From Rutstroemia sp. NJR-2017a BVV2 (lineage: Eukaryota; Ascomycota; Leotiomycetes; Helotiales; Rutstroemiaceae): a stretch of DNA of 64,000 bases. The first letter of the stretch is position 1; every line of letters begins with the position of its first letter. The notes under the pieces were generated by a model that saw nothing but the letters and a program-made list of their open reading frames with translations, did not search any database and was not told the DNA's origin. The DNA lies in assembly GCA_002946415.1 (NCBI GenBank), contig NJPS01000010.1, positions 186,001 through 250,000 on the forward strand, read 5' to 3'. The position numbers and the translations under genes are program-made. Positions 32,820 to 44,656 of this stretch are shown one piece after another.

Positions 32820-33670
32820 ATCCCGTTACACATTTATCTGAAAAACACTTATTCCCTCGGCACCATCTCATCTCTTATCAGCAGCAAAGAAAGGGAAAGG
32901 TCTTCTCGGGTACGTACTATCCTGCAGCATAAAAGATCATCGCAGGGAGACGCGGGGCGATTGCGGGTAAGAAACGATGCGGATAATTGCCGGAGATGGA
33001 AGGACTGCCACCATTGGCTCTGCGCTTCTGTGGGGTGGGGATGGGGGTGGGGTGCAAGAGGGCGGGCGATAAGCGTCGTTGGGCCTCCGATGTCGTTGAA
33101 CTTTATTTTGCATACCCTACAGATAAGTTGATATCTATCTATCTATCTGTCTATCGGACGAACGAGAAGAGGAGAAGCAGAGATTTCGCGATAAGGAAGC
33201 GGGGAGGGATCAATCATGGAGGAGGTGGAGAGGATGTGTACTGGTAAACAAATGATTTTAATGAATATATCTTGTATTGATATCCCGAGTTGCTGCGCTC
33301 CGTGTTACTCTTTCCTGCTGCGAGTTCTTTTATGTTTGTTGTGTTTGTCCCGTGGGTGCACCACTTCCATCGCTCGTCTTGATTGCGCTGTCACACTTCA
33401 GCTGCGAGATCTACGCTTCGTTCCCCCTCATACTGTGCCTGTACCCCAGTCGCGTCGATCGGTACGGCGCATCGACGTGCATGCAGTGATTTGAGTAACG
33501 GATCTGGAGTTGGACGGCGGAGTATTTCAATCGAGGCTTGAGGGTCGAGCTTTCGTTCATTCATTCATTCATTCCTTACAGCGCGCGCGGAGTGGCTATC
33601 AGCTTCCTTCGTCCCACAACACAACACAACCACTACTCGCAAAACCACCTCCTCTCCCCCCTCCGCAAAC

Positions 33671-35934
33671 ATGTCCACCGCCACCAGCAAACCCCACCCC
33701 ACCCCCTCCAGCACCTCCCTCCCGCTCTCCCTCTCCCCCTCCACCGACACCAAGCACCCCCTCCCGCCCAGCACCCACTCCTTCCCCCCAGACCCCGAAC
33801 CCGCCATCGCCTCCTCCTCCTCCCCCGCCATCGACCACCACGCCGAGCGCGCCCTCTGCCGCAAATTCGACTTCCGGCTGCTCCCCGTGCTCGCCTGCAT
33901 GTATCTGTTTAACTCGCTCGACAAGGGGAACCTCGGGAATGCGAAGACGGACGGGTTGGAGAAGGATCTGGGGTTCAAGAAGAATCAGTATAATGTCATT
34001 TTGAGCGTGTTTTATGTGCCGTATGTGCTTTTTGCGCTGCCGTTGGTGAGTGCGGGGGGGGGTTTCTTTATTTTCTGGGGAGGGGGGCTTTTGAGGGGGG
34101 AGAGGGGGGAGTGTGGAGATAGAGGTGGAGGTGGAGGTGAAGGTGAAGTGAAGTTGAGTGTAGAGGTGGAGTAAAGACGAGGATGAAGCAAAGTCAAAAG
34201 CAGAGGCGGAGTGAAAATAAAGATAAACACAAACTAACACACCCCAGGGAATGCTAGGAAAGAAATACGGTCCAGCAAGAGTCCTCCCAATTCTCATGTT
34301 ATGTTTTGGATCTTTCACCATTCTAGGAGGTCAGTCTCTCTATATCCATATCTCACTCCTGCTAACTAACAGATTAGTCGCGGTGCAAAACTTCAGTGGC
34401 ATGATGGCTTTGAGATGGTTTCTGGGTACGCTCTCTCTCTTGTGCTGCGTTCTCTAGATTTTTATAGCAATAGAACTAACACCACTATGTTATATTAGGC
34501 ATGTCAGAATCGGCTTTCTTCCCATTGGTTATATACTACTTGACGACTTTCTATCGCCGTGGGGAGTTGGCTCGTCGGCTGGCTATTTGTAAGTCTTGTT
34601 GTCGATTCTTTGCTGTTTTTTCTCCATCTATTCGACCCTATCTTTACTGTGTAGTTACCATTAGCTTTTCACTGACTTCAACATCTAGTCTACGCTGCGT
34701 CTAACATCTCTGGAGCTGTAAGTTTTTGCTCATTCTATTCTGTCTCTCGCTATACATTGTTTTCTACCCGCCTCCACCTCTTCCTCAAAGCCACTCTAAC
34801 CCACCCCCCAGTTCTCCGGCCTCCTCGCAGTCGGCTGCTTCAAAATAACCAACACCGCCCTCTACCCCTGGCGCTACCTCTTCCTAATCGAAGGCTCCGC
34901 GACCTTCCTCTTCGCCATCTTCGCCTTCTTCTACCTCCCCTCCTCCGCCTCGCAAGCGTCCTTCCTCACCCCCGCCGAAAAAGCCCTCGCCCACCACCGC
35001 ATCCAAGTCGACTCCTCCTCCACCGTCAACGAGCCCTTCAACCTGCGCACCTCCCTGCAAATCTTCCGCCAACCCACCACCTACGCCTTCCTCGCCATCG
35101 AAGTATGTCTCGGCGTGCCGCTGCAGTCCGTCTCGCTCTTCCTCCCGCAAATCGTCTCCCGGCTCGGCTACTCCACCATCAAAACCAATCTCTACACCGT
35201 GGCGCCGAACATCTCCGGCGCTGTCATGTTGTTGATTCTGGCTTTCCTGTCTGACTACACTCTGCGACGGGGTCCGTTTATCGTGTTGGGGTTTTTGTTC
35301 ACTTTTATCGGCTTCATTATCTATGCGACGATTGATGTAGAGAAGCAATTGCACGTTGCGTATTTCGCGACATTCATGATGTGTTGGGGTACTGCGGCGC
35401 CGAGCGTGTTGCTTAGTACGTGGTATAACAACAATGTGCCGAATGAGGGAAGGAGAGTGGTGTTGAGTTCGGTCGGAGTGCCGTTGGCGAATTTGATGGG
35501 GTTGGTTAGTAGTAATATCTTTTTGAATAAAGATGCGCCGAAGTGAGTATTTCTATTTTGTCGAGCCCCTTTTTATAGTCCCCTTCGCACCCAACATCCC
35601 TACCCTTGCCCTCCTCCCTATTCCTTCTCTTGTATCCCTTTCTGCTCTCTTTCTCTTCCACTCTAGCTTCCTCACCTCCCCCTTCTATTCCCCCGCCCCC
35701 GCCGTTCCAACCCTCTTACAGACAACTAATCCCCCCAGGTATCTCCCCGCCCTAACCACCACCGCCACCTTTGGCGCCGTGGGCGCCGTTCTCGCGGGCC
35801 TCCTCTCCCTGTACATGGTCCTCGACAACCGGCGACGCGACCGGATCCTCGGTCGCAAACTCAATATCCTGGAGATCCCCACCGAGATGTTGCGGGATGG
35901 GCCGAGCGTGCCGGAGTTTAGGTGGTTTTTGTAA
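33671..35934 (+). CDS. MFS transporter, Dal5/allantoate permease type
   Basis: Exons 33671-34045, 34248-34329, 34378-34425, 34499-34588, 34689-34717, 34812-35542 and 35739-35934 encode 516 aa. All junctions keep frame and restore helices. After a Ser/Pro-rich cytosolic N-terminus, the family pattern is clear: CRKFDFRLLPVLACMYLFN, SLDKGNLGNAKTDGLEKDLG, NQYNVILSVFYVPYVLFALP, AVQNFSGMMALRWFLGMSES and WRYLFLIEG. The C-terminal half has GPFIVLGFLFTFIGF and NNNVPNEGRR. This anion:cation symporter family takes up small organic anions such as allantoate, nicotinate or pantothenate. The substrate cannot be told from sequence. The first coding exon is very C-rich. Confidence 0.88.
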
Positions 35935-36505
35935 TATATATGCAGGGAGATGTTTGTTGAGCTTGTTGGTGGGGACGGAGGGGAAAAAAAAGAAAAAGAG
36001 ATGTGAAAAGTCTATTTAGGGTTTTGGCGTTAGGTGGTTAGGTAGTTAGTTCTTCTAACTTGTGTGAAAAGTGTTATTTTGAAATATCTAGATATCTATG
36101 GGTCTGAAATAGCACATCCAAATGGACTGCACTGTGAAGGAAATTTGTTTCACAGCCCAAGGGAATCTAAATATGTGAGAGAAAGAAGAATCGTTATTTA
36201 ATTTTCCATCCACCCATCCACCCATCCATGCCGCCCAACGTTGAGTTTTCCTTCCTTCCGCCCGTCTAGCTTCATGATCACATACCATACACCACACTAT
36301 TTACTTCGTGTCCAGCACCAACCAATGCTGCTACAAAAGCCCATGCATGCCTATGTATCCATGTCTCACAGTTCCAAACCACCTCTCTCTCTCCACAGAA
36401 GTAGCACCACACTCACCACACCAATCACTCATTGCCCCTCCTCTTCCCCTCCCCTCCATTTCCTTCCCCACCCCCCACCCAAAAACCAAAAGCTCAACCC
36501 CCCCT
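35935..36505. other. convergent 3' region MFS/SEY1
   Basis: 3'-3' intergenic stretch with CATCCACC-type short repeats near 36205-36230 and C-rich tracts. No gene seen. Confidence 0.55.
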
Positions 36506-39360
36506 CTAAATATCATCGACATCCTCCTCCCCCTCCCCGCCCGCATCAGCAGTCTTCCTCCTCCCCCTACTATCCAAGGTATCCAAACCGACATCTTCCC
36601 TCTCATCCCTAGCCCTCATCCCCACCGCGCGTCTCGTGGTATCCGAGTTCTCCAAAAAGTCCCTCAACTTCTCCTTTCCAATCTCCAGTCCTTGAGTTGA
36701 AGCCGCGTTTAACATGCGCGCCATTGGACCCCACAGATTAAGCGTGTAGGTCACGTAGGCGGCGACACCGCATAGGATGAGGAAGATGAAGTAGATGGGG
36801 TTGCGGAGGACTGGGGGGTGGTTAGTGTGTTATGTCAAATGATTAAAGGATAGGGTGACATACCAGCAACAATTTCGTTCCAACCCAACGCAAGCAACAA
36901 ACCATAGAAATACAACGGAACCTGAGCCACGCCTCCAATTGCACTTCTCTTCGCCTCAACATAGACACCATCCGCGGTTTTCTTAAACCTGACCACGAGA
37001 TCTTGACGTTTCGCTTCACTCAGAATCGTCATTTCCTCCTCTAGACTCTTCCCCTCTTCCTCATCCACACCACCAATCGGCGTAAGATCCTCCTCGTCTT
37101 TCGGATCGACGCTTGCCGGGGCGCTGCCAATCCATTCGGGAAGACCCGGCGAAGCCGACGATTCTGCGAGTTTGAATTTCGCCAGAAGAGGAATGAGAGT
37201 CAGGGTTGATTCTCTGGCTTTGGTGTACGTTCCCTCGATATCGTCTGTTGGGCGCCATATACGTGGCACGCCAGCTTCATCGTAGCGGAACTTGTCTTCG
37301 AAGTTTTCGCGGAGTTTGAGTAGGATGTTACCTTCCATGACTTCTTCGTCGATCTTTGCTCGGAGAACTCCCCAACTCTTCCTCCTGAGACGCCAGAGTC
37401 CGACTTCTATTTCATCTTCACTTGCGTTGAAGCTCTTTGCTCGTTCAATGAATTTGGACTCTGCCTCCTTTACTGTAGTAATGAATGTCTTCCATATTCT
37501 GTCCCACAGATCTTTCTCGGTCTGAGGTTTCTCGCCCGATTCTGGTGCTCCGCTGCCACCTCGTCCGGATCCGAGCTTGTTGAACTCGACCCCAATCGAA
37601 TCATTCAAACGAGATCTCACCCATCTTTCAACCCGCGTAGCCAGACGTCTCATTTCTTCCTTTCTAAGACTTCCGCTGACTTCATCAAGGTCTTTCTCGA
37701 ATAATTCGTACTGGGCCTTGAAGTTTGTCCATGGCAGCTCCTCGATGTAAAGACTCTTAGCTTCCGTTTCGAATGTCCTAAGAGCAACTTCCTTTTCTCG
37801 TTGGACGATATCAGCGAACTCGTAAGCTGCTGCTCGCTTCTGGCCTGTTTTTACCGCAGCTGAAACAGCGTCACTGAAAGAAGCTACTCCAGATTTGTGG
37901 GCAGCTGTTAATTGACCATGGTACAATGCCTTAAGTCTTGTGTCGATTTTGCCCTCCAACTCGGTACGCTTCCTAGCATACACACCCTTGTGATATCTGC
38001 TGGCCTGTGTTTCAAAGGCTTTTACACTCTTTGTGCGTGTCGTTTTACCGATGTTACCCAAGTCAGGGATGACGCTGGGTTTGCCCTGTCTTGCATCTGC
38101 AGCCTGCTTTTCTTCCAGTGGTACGATGTCTGCGTCGAATGTAACCAAGACTTCTCGAGAGATCTCATCACAACGGAATTGTGCAAGGAGTTCTTGTTGT
38201 GTAGGAAGATCCAAATCCTTGTTGTTCACAATCTGATCCCAGATACCTTCGGCGTACACCGACAAACCGTCTGCAGGAATTCTACGGTGGTATTCTGGCA
38301 AGAAAACACCTCCCTCGAACCCAGAATCCAAATCAAGTCCTGCCTTGGGTTTCCGTCCAGCTCTGAACCTAGTACCAAGTCTTGCGACCTCGGTTATAAA
38401 CTTGTCTGGCTGGAGGATCTTGTGAGGGAGGGTAGCGAACGCAAAGTCGAAATAATCCTCAATCTGTGACTTTTCGAGACCCGGGGGTTTCGATAGAGAC
38501 GTCCATATTGCGGTCAAATCTTGGATAAGAGTATTTCGTAGGTTGGTAAGTGGAGTGGTTCCAAGATGGTCTCGAATAACGAAGAACAGTAGCGAGCGAG
38601 GGGTTGATCTGTGCGGTGTTAATTGAGGGGCGGTCATGATTCGCGGAAGAGAAAACATACTGTTTGTCCTTTAAGAATAATTGCAGATTGACTTCAAAGA
38701 CAGTCTTTAGCAATCCCATATTTGCTCCCTGATATAATCCTACTTGATGCTCCCAGATATTGACAATGAGGACTTCTGAGGTGGCCAGGGCGAACAAGGC
38801 ACTTTTCCTTTCAAAGTCTTGATCTTCGCCCCGCTCTCGACCATCTGTCCCCTCCACGTCCATTACCAAGATGTTCTCTGCCATGGTATCATTCTCAGAT
38901 GCCCCGGGTTGCGAGTTCTTGTTCTTTGCCATCCATATTCCCTTAGTGGTCTGCCGCCGCTCATTCTCGGACATCACTCCAAAATGTGTACCGAAGAGGT
39001 GGTTGAGCAGTGTCGACTTTCCCGTCGACTGGGATCCGAATACTGATATAAGGTGGTAGTTGAATCCTGAGTGTGCTGTATCGGTAACTTGTAGATATGC
39101 ATTGAGGTTAGGACTGCGCGAGCTTCTTGTTAGCTGTGGTCAAGCTTCATATTTCTCAAAGAACCAGCGTACTTAAATTCCTTGTCCTCGTCGATAACTT
39201 GGATGCCAGTCTCATATTGTTCTTTGGTCGGCTCGTCGCCGACGGATGCAAAGTGTCCGTTCATGGTCATTACTGAAGGGGCGGTAGGAAATCTTGAGGC
39301 TGCTGAAGGTCTCCTGCCATGACCATTTGTGGTGTTAGAGGTCGTAGCGGTAGTAGACAT
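36506..39360 (-). CDS. SEY1: ER-shaping dynamin-like GTPase Sey1 (RHD3/atlastin type)
   Basis: Exons 39173-39360, 38661-39113, 36864-38608 and 36506-36810 encode 896 aa, the usual length for fungal Sey1. The P-loop [18 protein letters not shown] lies at about residues 88-105 and [19 protein letters not shown] follows (G3 motif and switch). VIRDH lies after intron 2. A long helical bundle leads to two membrane segments near residues 765-805 ([19 protein letters not shown] and [20 protein letters not shown]), then a short acidic cytosolic tail. Sey1 mediates homotypic fusion of ER tubules. All three introns (60, 52 and 53 bp) are GT..AG with matching phase. The gene converges on the MFS gene and diverges from the permease gene. 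Confidence 0.95.
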
Positions 39361-40753
39361 ATTTGTGTGATTGGCAGACGGGCTAGAAGAATATAGTGAG
39401 TGACGTGACGGTGGAAGGGTGAAAGCGTATCCTTGTTCCTCCTGGGCAGATAACTGGTATTGGCATCTGATCTTTTAATTCGAGAGCGCGATGGACCGTA
39501 GGCCAGTTTCGAGCCAGTCAGCCAGTAGCAGCAAGTTTAAGCGGCACTTGGTCTTTTCACTTTCTTTGATGGCACGTGATTGGAGATAGCATGTAGAATT
39601 CCATTGGAGGATGAGAGGATGAGGGGATGAGGGGATAGAAAGCGAGAAAGAACACTTCATCATCAATTTGGACAGCAACGCTGATATATATATACAGACA
39701 GGCGACAACCTCGACGTTAACGTTAACGTTAACGTCGAATGCGTTGCTTTGCTGGTTCCTCTATTGCCCAATGTTTGCTCCACTCTCACACATCCATCCT
39801 CACATACTTCGTATTCTCTCGCACCATGCCATCCTATGCTATGCCATGCTATGCCGCAGTTTTGTCGGGATTTGAAATTTGAAATGTGTTGTGTTGGGAG
39901 AAGTTGTGAACACATCTTTCTACCGAAGATTGTATTTCGGGTGCGCACTGAGGTTCTGGGTCGCTCCACATCCGCATTTCTCTTTGCGGGATCATACAAG
40001 TACTGGTGCTCGTGTCTGGGGAATACAAGGAAATGCACGGAAATGCAAGGAAATACAAGGCTGATGGGGATTTACAACTACTTTGAAGTCTTTCCATCTC
40101 GTTCCTTAACCTTTCACTTATTCTTTACCATTTTCTTGCCATTTCCCCATGAGCTCGCATCGCATAGATAGGGCAGGGTCCTGTTCAAGTGGCACCGAAG
40201 TCCACCGAAGTCCACCCCAAGTCGGCATCCCCAGCAATAAAGTCTTGGCCTCACCCTCACAACCCAGATCTGCCGGGCTCGCTGGGCTATTTCTTTTACG
40301 TTACCCTTACCACAGCATGACGAAAACTCGGGATCTGGGTTGTTTAGTAAGAACCTTTGCCCGACATGCTCGGCCAAACAATCCAGATAATCCAGACTTG
40401 GTCGTGCGACTCTCAAGCTTCCTTGGTCATGACAGGTACCGTTGACAGAAGTTAACAAATTTTTAGCTCTTCCGATATTTATACGCGTTATCGTTATCAA
40501 TCAATTAACTACGAAGTAGAACTAAATCCATTTATTCTCTATCATCCGAGATCTTCATGTCTCTCATAGCGTGTGCTGTGTTTTGAGTCAACCTCTCTCA
40601 CATCTCATATACACCTTTGTAGCCCCATAGACGGTGTAGGAGAGTTCAACATCTCCCCATCATTACCGTTCTACGAGTATATTTACTCCTCTGTCTTCCT
40701 AGAGTGATTGTATTTCTTCAATCTGTATTAATCGTTAATCATTTTGCGCAATC
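39361..40753. promoter_or_regulatory. divergent region SEY1/permease with palindrome
   Basis: This 1.39-kb stretch separates two start codons on opposite strands. It contains a perfect palindrome (separate entry), a TATATATATA run at about 39684-39693 and short repeats such as GGAAATGCA near 40030. No gene is supported. Confidence 0.55.
39711..39738. repeat. perfect 28-bp palindrome built on GTTAAC
   Basis: The sequence equals its own reverse complement over 28 bases: TCGAC, three overlapping GTTAAC units spaced 6 bp apart, then GTCGA. It lies 351 bp upstream of the SEY1 start codon. Confidence 0.95.
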
Positions 40754-42812
40754 ATGGCAATTGGGACGTCAGATCAAGATGCCGCCTTGGCAACTATGGG
40801 CTACACGTCCGAGCTGCCTCGATCACTTAGTATGATGAGTATCTTGGGCTTGTAGGTGGAATGCGACGTCAATCCTGGACGACATGTGCTAATTCATCCC
40901 CCCAGGTCTTTTGCGATCATGGCCGTACCGTTTGGGCTCAGCACGACATTTGCATACTCTTTGACGGATGGTCAATCTGTGACTGTACTCTACGGCTGGA
41001 TCTTCGTCTCCCTGATATCACTTTCCATCGCAGCCTCGCTGGCAGAGATCTGCAGTGTGTATCCGACGTCTGGAGGTGTCTAGTGAGTACCTTTTCCGAT
41101 GCTCCGGGCGAATCGGTGTCGTTCCAGCAACTGAACCGTTCTCGTTGAACGTTGACTAACTAGAAGATTTAGCTACTGGTCCGCCATGCTGAGCACGAGG
41201 AAATATGCCCCAGTTGTCTCATGGATCACCGGCTGGCTGACCCTAGTCGGTAATTGGACAGTGACCTTGTCTATCAACTTTTCGGTAGCTACCCCTCCTT
41301 AAACCCAATCGAGTTACAGACGCTTATTCCCGAATCTAGGGTGCACAACTGATCTTGAGTTCCATCACCATCTTCAATGAAGACTTCGTCGCTAGCGCAT
41401 GGCAAACGGTCTTGATGTTCTGGGCTGTCATGGCCATAGCCTTTTCGGTCAATGTGTTTGGTGCTAAGTATTTGGATCTTATCAACAAGATCTGTATATA
41501 CTGGACTTCGGCCTCTGTTATTATTATCATTGTTACACTCTTGGTCATGTGTGATGATCGTCGAAACGCCGAATTTGTCTTTGCACACTTCGATGCTTCG
41601 GCATCTGGATGGCCTTCAGGCTGGGCTTGGTTCGTTGGATTGCTTCAAGCTGCTTGTGAGTCGTGGCTCCTTAAAAACACTCGAGTGTATGCATTACTAA
41701 CGCGCTACCTAGATACCTTGACAGGATATGGAATGTGAGTAGCATGCGCTGTCGTGTTTGCCTGCGGCTACTTGACAAACATTCTTCGCACCTATACATG
41801 CTGACTTACTTCCTAGGGTCGCCGCCATGTGCGAAGAGGTACAGAACCCCGAACGTGAAGTACCAAAAGCTATGGTTCTATCCGTATTTGCTGCCGGTGT
41901 AACAGGTGTTCTATACCTCATTCCTCTACTGTAAGCTCCACCGATCCACCTTCACATACTCCAACCCTAACCATACTAGATTCGTCCTCCCCGACGTCGC
42001 CGCCGTCCTTAGCGTCGCCAACGGCCAACCCATCGGCTACATCTTCAAAACCGTAACCGGCTCTGCGGCCGGCGGCTTCGGTCTCCTCTTCCTAATCCTC
42101 GGCATTCTCTTCTTTGCCGGTGTTGGCGCCCTCACCGCCGCCAGTCGCTGCACGTATGCTTTTGCCCGCGACGGTGCCATTCCCGGTTCTCGTCTCTGGT
42201 CTCGCGTTAACCACAAATTCGATATCCCTCTCTGGGGCTTGGTGCTTTCCACTGTCGTGGATTGTATTCTAGGATGTATTTATTTCGGGTCGACGAGTGC
42301 TTTTAATGCGTTTACTGGAGTTGCTACGATTTGCCTTTCGGTTTCTTATGGAATTCCCATCTTGGTTAATCTTATTAGAGGGAGGCAGGCTGTGAGGCAT
42401 GCGTCGTTTTCGTTGGGGAGGTTTGGGTTTTTTATTAATGCTATTACTGTTGTCGTAAGTACATCTGTCACCTATCTTCGAAAACTGATACATTTTCACC
42501 ACCCTTAACACAGCATTAACTAACAAACACCAGTGGATCGCCCTAGCAGTCATCCTTTTCTGCATGCCCACCGCCATCCCCGTCACTCCCGTAAGCATGA
42601 ACTACGCCAGCGTAGTCTTCGTCTTCTTCGCCGCCATCAGTGTCATCTGGTACATCATCCGCGGCAGAAAGGAGTTCAGCGGCCCGCCGGTTGTGTCCGC
42701 CGAGGAGGCAGAACATAATGGGGAAGCGGTCGGCGGCGCGGTGGGCAGAGTGGTGACGGAGGATGGAGAGGCGAGTTTTGGGAGTAAGGGGGAGAAGAAA
42801 GTCTCGAAGTAG
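40754..42812 (+). CDS. APC-superfamily permease (GABA/choline/amino-acid type)
   Basis: Exons 40754-40851, 40906-41082, 41173-41284, 41340-41655, 41713-41734, 41817-41930, 41980-42454 and 42534-42812 encode 530 aa. Typical pattern: ELPRSLSMMSILGLSFAIMA, SLISLSIAASLAEICSVYP, GVYYWSAMLSTRKYAPVVSW, MVAAMCEEVQNPEREVPKAM (joined across the 22-bp exon) and SRCTYAFARDGAIPGSRLW. About twelve hydrophobic helices and a charged cytosolic tail are expected from the pattern. It resembles fungal GABA and choline permeases (Uga4/Hnm1 group), importing amino acids or choline at the plasma membrane. Exact substrate is unknown. Every junction restores a continuous helix. Confidence 0.9.
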
Positions 42813-43187
42813 AAGAGATAGATGAGGGGTATGGGTGCTGTGTTTATGATATGTAGGATTATGATTTTGTAGGATTACGATTATTGATGATTTGATGTGT
42901 GGATTATGATGCCATGGTATGCTTGTTTGCCGATCGCGGAGAGAAAATGTAATCTTATAAAGTAAAACATGTGTACATATGCAAGCAAGATCATTGTATT
43001 TTCAGAAGCTATATCTAGTAAACTATGTAAAGTCAACAGTTAGCAGTATAGCAAACGGGCAGTAGCACAATTGAATGATTCTTCAAAACAACGAATTGTC
43101 CACCCGGACGAATGGACGAATGCATGCTCGGTAAACTGCAGAACCCCATGGAGATGAGATGCCCAAAACAAATGTATGGTTATTCCT
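42813..43187. other. convergent 3' region
   Basis: AT-rich 3'-3' gap of 375 bp between the permease and the Lys-rich gene. No gene seen. Confidence 0.6.
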
Positions 43188-44402
43188 TCATGCAGCAGTT
43201 GGGCTAGAGGACTTCTTCTTGCTCTTATTCTTCTTCTTCTTTTTCTTCTTGCTGCTCTCGTCGACCGTTTCGTGCGCGTCATCGGCTTCTTGTTCATCCC
43301 TCGTATCCACATCCATTTTCTCCTCGGCGGGCTTTGTCTTTTGCATCTTATGCTTTTTGTTCGCATCCTGACTGGCTTCAAGAGCGGGCTTACTATCACC
43401 ATTCTTCTCAATCTCGATATCAACATCACCATCCACATCGACATCCATCTTCGACGCTTGCTCTCTTTTCTTCTGCTTCTTCTCCTTTTTCCTCAACGAC
43501 TTCAACAACCTCTTTGCTTCCTGCCGCGACTTTTCGTCGTCGTCGTCATCGGACTCTTGCTCGCCTTCGCCTTCATACGCTTTCTCACTGTCAGCAGGTG
43601 GATTGTTCTTGGGGCTGACAATAAGAGGCTTGCTGTAGAATGTAGTGAAAGCTTCCGTATCAACTTCCATCTTATCTGCAGTCTCGCCATTTGCATCTGC
43701 CTCTGCTCCATTTATCTCAGTTCCGTCGTCTCCCGCTGGAGTATTCTTCTGCTTGGACTTGTTCTTCTTCTTCTTAGACTTCTTCGATGTGACTTCTGCG
43801 CCTTCCGCGTCTCCGTCTTCTTGTGCTTGTTGAGCAAGAAGAGCTTTATTAATTAGTTCTTTTCCTGGTGCCGGCTCGCTCGCTGCAAGTAAAGCCTTGT
43901 TGATCAAAGGTTTAGCCGCCTTGTCATCATTCGTCTTCCCACTCGCATGCACCATCTTCATTTTCTTCGCCTTCCCCAACCCCGATCGACCTTCCTCCTC
44001 ATCACTACTCTCCGCCGCCAGCGCCCTCTTCGCACTCGCCGCCTTCTCCTCCGCATCTCTCGCTTTACTAGCTTTCAGCTCCTTCGCCGGAAGAATTCTG
44101 TCCCGAAGCGATTTCTTGTTGCGTTCTTCGACCGGTTTGAGAAATTTCTGGAACGCGGGATCTTCGTCGATGGATTGGTTTCCTGGCCCGGGGGGCCCAA
44201 ACCAGTACGCGTCGTCGGCGTCGATTTCCTCCTGCGTTTTGCGCTGCCGCTCGGTGGGATATTTGGCGAGAATCTTTTCTGCGATCGCTTCTCGTTTTGC
44301 GAGTGCCATTTGGATGCGGTTCATTTTGGCGTTGAATTCTTCCCATGTTTCTTTCTTGTAGGGGGCCAGCTCCGGCTGGTCCTCGTTCGAGAAGAGCACC
44401 AT
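43188..44402 (-). CDS. Lysine-rich conserved hypothetical protein, nucleolar-like
   Basis: Intronless frame of 404 aa from the ATG at 44400-44402 (MVLFSNEDQPELAPYKKETW). The first 130 residues look ordered and conserved: FNAKMNRIQMALAKREAIA, KYPTERQRKTQEEIDADDAY, WFGPPGPG, KKSLRDRILPAKEL. The rest alternates acidic stretches with KKSKKKKNKSK-type runs and has two PLINKALLA/ELINKALLA repeats at about 180-205. It ends in a long lysine run. I do not recognise a named function. The composition suggests a nucleolar or ribosome-biogenesis protein. The frame stays open 35 codons upstream after a CCCCAG, so a 5' intron exists or the start lies further up. Confidence 0.7.
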   Translation of the reverse strand: MVLFSNEDQPELAPYKKETWEEFNAKMNRIQMALAKREAIAEKILAKYPTERQRKTQEEIDADDAYWFGPPGPGNQSIDEDPAFQKFLKPVEERNKKSLRDRILPAKELKASKARDAEEKAASAKRALAAESSDEEEGRSGLGKAKKMKMVHASGKTNDDKAAKPLINKALLAASEPAPGKELINKALLAQQAQEDGDAEGAEVTSKKSKKKKNKSKQKNTPAGDDGTEINGAEADANGETADKMEVDTEAFTTFYSKPLIVSPKNNPPADSEKAYEGEGEQESDDDDDEKSRQEAKRLLKSLRKKEKKQKKREQASKMDVDVDGDVDIEIEKNGDSKPALEASQDANKKHKMQKTKPAEEKMDVDTRDEQEADDAHETVDESSKKKKKKKNKSKKKSSSPTAA

Positions 44403-44656
44403 GATGAATGTGCCCTCCCGGCGTCGGCGGATCTCGGTCTCGAAATTCGATATCGTTGCGCAAAAGTTCTGGGGTTGTAGATAAAAAAAGTTGAGCTCTA
44501 ATCGCACGTGAATTTAGCGGCAGCCGTCTCTCCCGCTTACCGTACTAGAGCTTCGCGAAGTCCCGTTTATGCAGCGGGATCGATCAACCACGGAAAAAAA
44601 GATCTGGTCAAGATAGAGAGACGGATTTGTGTCTTTCACCCCTCATATTCGTCAAG
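44403..44656. promoter_or_regulatory. short bidirectional promoter
   Basis: Only 254 bp separate the start codons of the Lys-rich gene (-) and succinyl-CoA ligase beta (+). On the - strand a GTAAGC donor and a CCCCAG acceptor could bound a 5'-leader intron. Confidence 0.5.

Larger units (their letters stand above)
28978..33670. other. 4.7-kb region without a firm gene
   Basis: This is the largest gene-poor stretch, lying between two genes that diverge from it. It holds poorly structured GT-rich and GA-rich DNA near the phosphatase, a possible short spliced frame at 31849-32279 (see findings), GGAT and TATC repeats, and a MITE-like element. A long 5' leader of the phosphatase gene or a non-coding RNA could account for part of it. 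No tRNA seen. Confidence 0.5.

Noticed and set aside
33599..34321. Gly-rich open frame antisense to the MFS N-terminus
   Set aside because: It arises from the C-rich first exon of the transporter and spans its first intron.
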